Shown piece by piece: positions 37,023 to 37,353 of a stretch of DNA of 37,353 nt. A model generated the notes under the pieces. The model searched no databases, was not told where the DNA came from, and was given only the letters and a program-made list of their open reading frames with translations. Positions within the stretch are counted from its first letter, which is position 1; every line of letters starts with the position of its first letter. Source of the DNA: Candidatus Zixiibacteriota bacterium (lineage in GTDB: Bacteria; Zixibacteria; MSB-5A5; UBA10806). The translations under genes and the position numbers were made by a program. Location of the stretch: assembly GCA_020348065.1 (NCBI GenBank), contig CP070742.1, positions 2,060,737 to 2,098,089 on the forward strand, written 5' to 3'.

Positions 37023-37028
37023 GTTATC

Positions 37029-37121
37029 GGAAGAGGATGGGGTCTGGTGGCCCCTGCGGCCTTCAAAGCCGTTGGCGGGCGGTGTTCCCGTCTGCGGGAG
37101 GTTCGATTCCTCCCCCTTCCG
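37029..37121 (+). tRNA. selC: tRNA-Sec (anticodon UCA)
   Basis: The gene is about 93 nt, the large size of selenocysteine tRNA. The anticodon TCA is at 37063-37065 in the loop CTTCAAA. The D arm has the Sec-specific 6-bp stem (37039-37044 with 37049-37054) and a 4-nt loop TGGT. The anticodon stem is 37056-37060 with 37068-37072. A 6-bp long variable arm lies at 37074-37079 with 37087-37092. The T arm is GGAGG-TTCGATT-CCTCC (37097-37113). The discriminator is G at 37121, and CCA is not encoded. The acceptor is irregular: only seven 3' bases face the eight-base 5' strand, requiring an A bulge or an A-C mismatch at 37034. Confidence 0.95.
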
Positions 37122-37149
37122 GTTTTTAATATAAAATTCTTTAAAAACC
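37121..37149 (+). terminator. AT-rich inverted repeat just after selC
   Basis: GGTTTTTA (37121-37128) can pair with TAAAAACC (37142-37149) around a 13-nt loop. The first strand starts at the tRNA discriminator base. It lacks a following T run, so it could help end or process the selC transcript, but this is uncertain. Confidence 0.3.
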
Positions 37150-37182
37150 AAAATAATTTAATCTTTTTACTAATTTCCCCCG

Positions 37183-37188
37183 TATAAT
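37183..37188 (+). promoter_or_regulatory. Candidate -10 box for the final gene
   Basis: A perfect TATAAT lies about 53 nt upstream of the last ATG. No good -35 hexamer is visible at 16-18 nt upstream, so the site is weakly supported. Confidence 0.3.
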
Positions 37189-37240
37189 CGGCTTGATGTT
37201 GAAAATGCAGACTCTGAATTTGTGAAAAGGACTGGTGGTA

Positions 37241-37353
37241 ATGGGAAAATTATCGATGAAATATACGATTTTTATTCTGACAATTCTTTCGGCGGTGAAT
37301 TATTCTCTCGCCCAGGAAAATCCACAAACAGAGGTTAAAACAGGCGTTATTAA
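37241..37353 (+). CDS. N-terminus of a secreted protein, cut by the right window edge
   Basis: The open frame from ATG 37241 runs off the end. It reads MGKLSMKYTIFILTILSAV and continues NYSLAQENPQTEVKTG, a clear signal peptide with likely cleavage at SLA-Q. GGTGG at 37234-37238 is a weak, very close Shine-Dalgarno; AAAGG at 37226-37230 is better spaced. An internal ATG at 37256 is an alternative start. Nothing beyond export can be said about function. Confidence 0.6.
   Translation, partial: MGKLSMKYTIFILTILSAVNYSLAQENPQTEVKTGVI

Noticed and set aside
1-37353. CRISPR arrays, insertion sequences, prophage or integrative elements
   Set aside because: No regularly spaced repeats, transposase or integrase motifs, or terminal inverted repeats were seen, and gene direction is uniform throughout.

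Overview
This 37.4 kb window is bacterial chromosome with every recognisable gene on the + strand. Genes are tightly packed, many stop/start junctions overlap by 4 nt (ATGA), and no intergenic gap exceeds about 205 bp. I see no insertion sequence, phage gene, integrase or CRISPR array. The content suggests an FCB-superphylum bacterium, probably an uncultured lineage such as Zixibacteria or a relative. Reasons: a C25 (PorU-like) protease next to a PorV/PorQ-type barrel, NYPNP-type C-terminal sorting domains, a complete Bat (aerotolerance) operon and a bacillithiol operon. The phylum assignment is inference from gene content only.

Region 1 (1-16174) is a cell-surface/secretion block. It holds a C25 peptidase cut by the left window edge, a PorV-family outer-membrane protein with a very large propeller-containing insertion, and a secreted M6 metalloprotease with FG-GAP-like repeats and a sorting domain. 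These are followed by two tandem paralogous small envelope proteins, an NHL-propeller lipoprotein, a 1095-residue predicted outer-membrane barrel with SprA-like motifs, and an Omp85/BamA-like POTRA-barrel protein. This resembles a compact, atypical type IX secretion/outer-membrane assembly module with one of its likely cargos.

Region 2 (16175-25552) starts after a 204-bp promoter-bearing gap. It is a Bat operon: MoxR ATPase, DUF58 protein, a DUF4381-like membrane protein, two vWA proteins with intact MIDAS motifs (BatA, BatB), a TPR protein with a long Gln-rich tail (BatC), BatD, BatE (TPR plus SH3-like), and a multi-pass flippase-like protein coupled at the end.

Region 3 (25553-33492) has an endonuclease III homologue and CorA, a redoxin-like protein, then a tripartite efflux set: TolC-like protein, lipoprotein membrane-fusion protein and RND pump.

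Region 4 (33493-37353) has bshC-bshA-bshB1 for bacillithiol synthesis, then a selenocysteine tRNA gene (selC, anticodon UCA) with its own promoter positioned so that transcription should begin at or very near the first base of the mature tRNA. The window ends in the first ~37 codons of a secreted protein. The tRNA implies that this organism makes selenoproteins, although I found no convincing in-frame selenocysteine UGA here.
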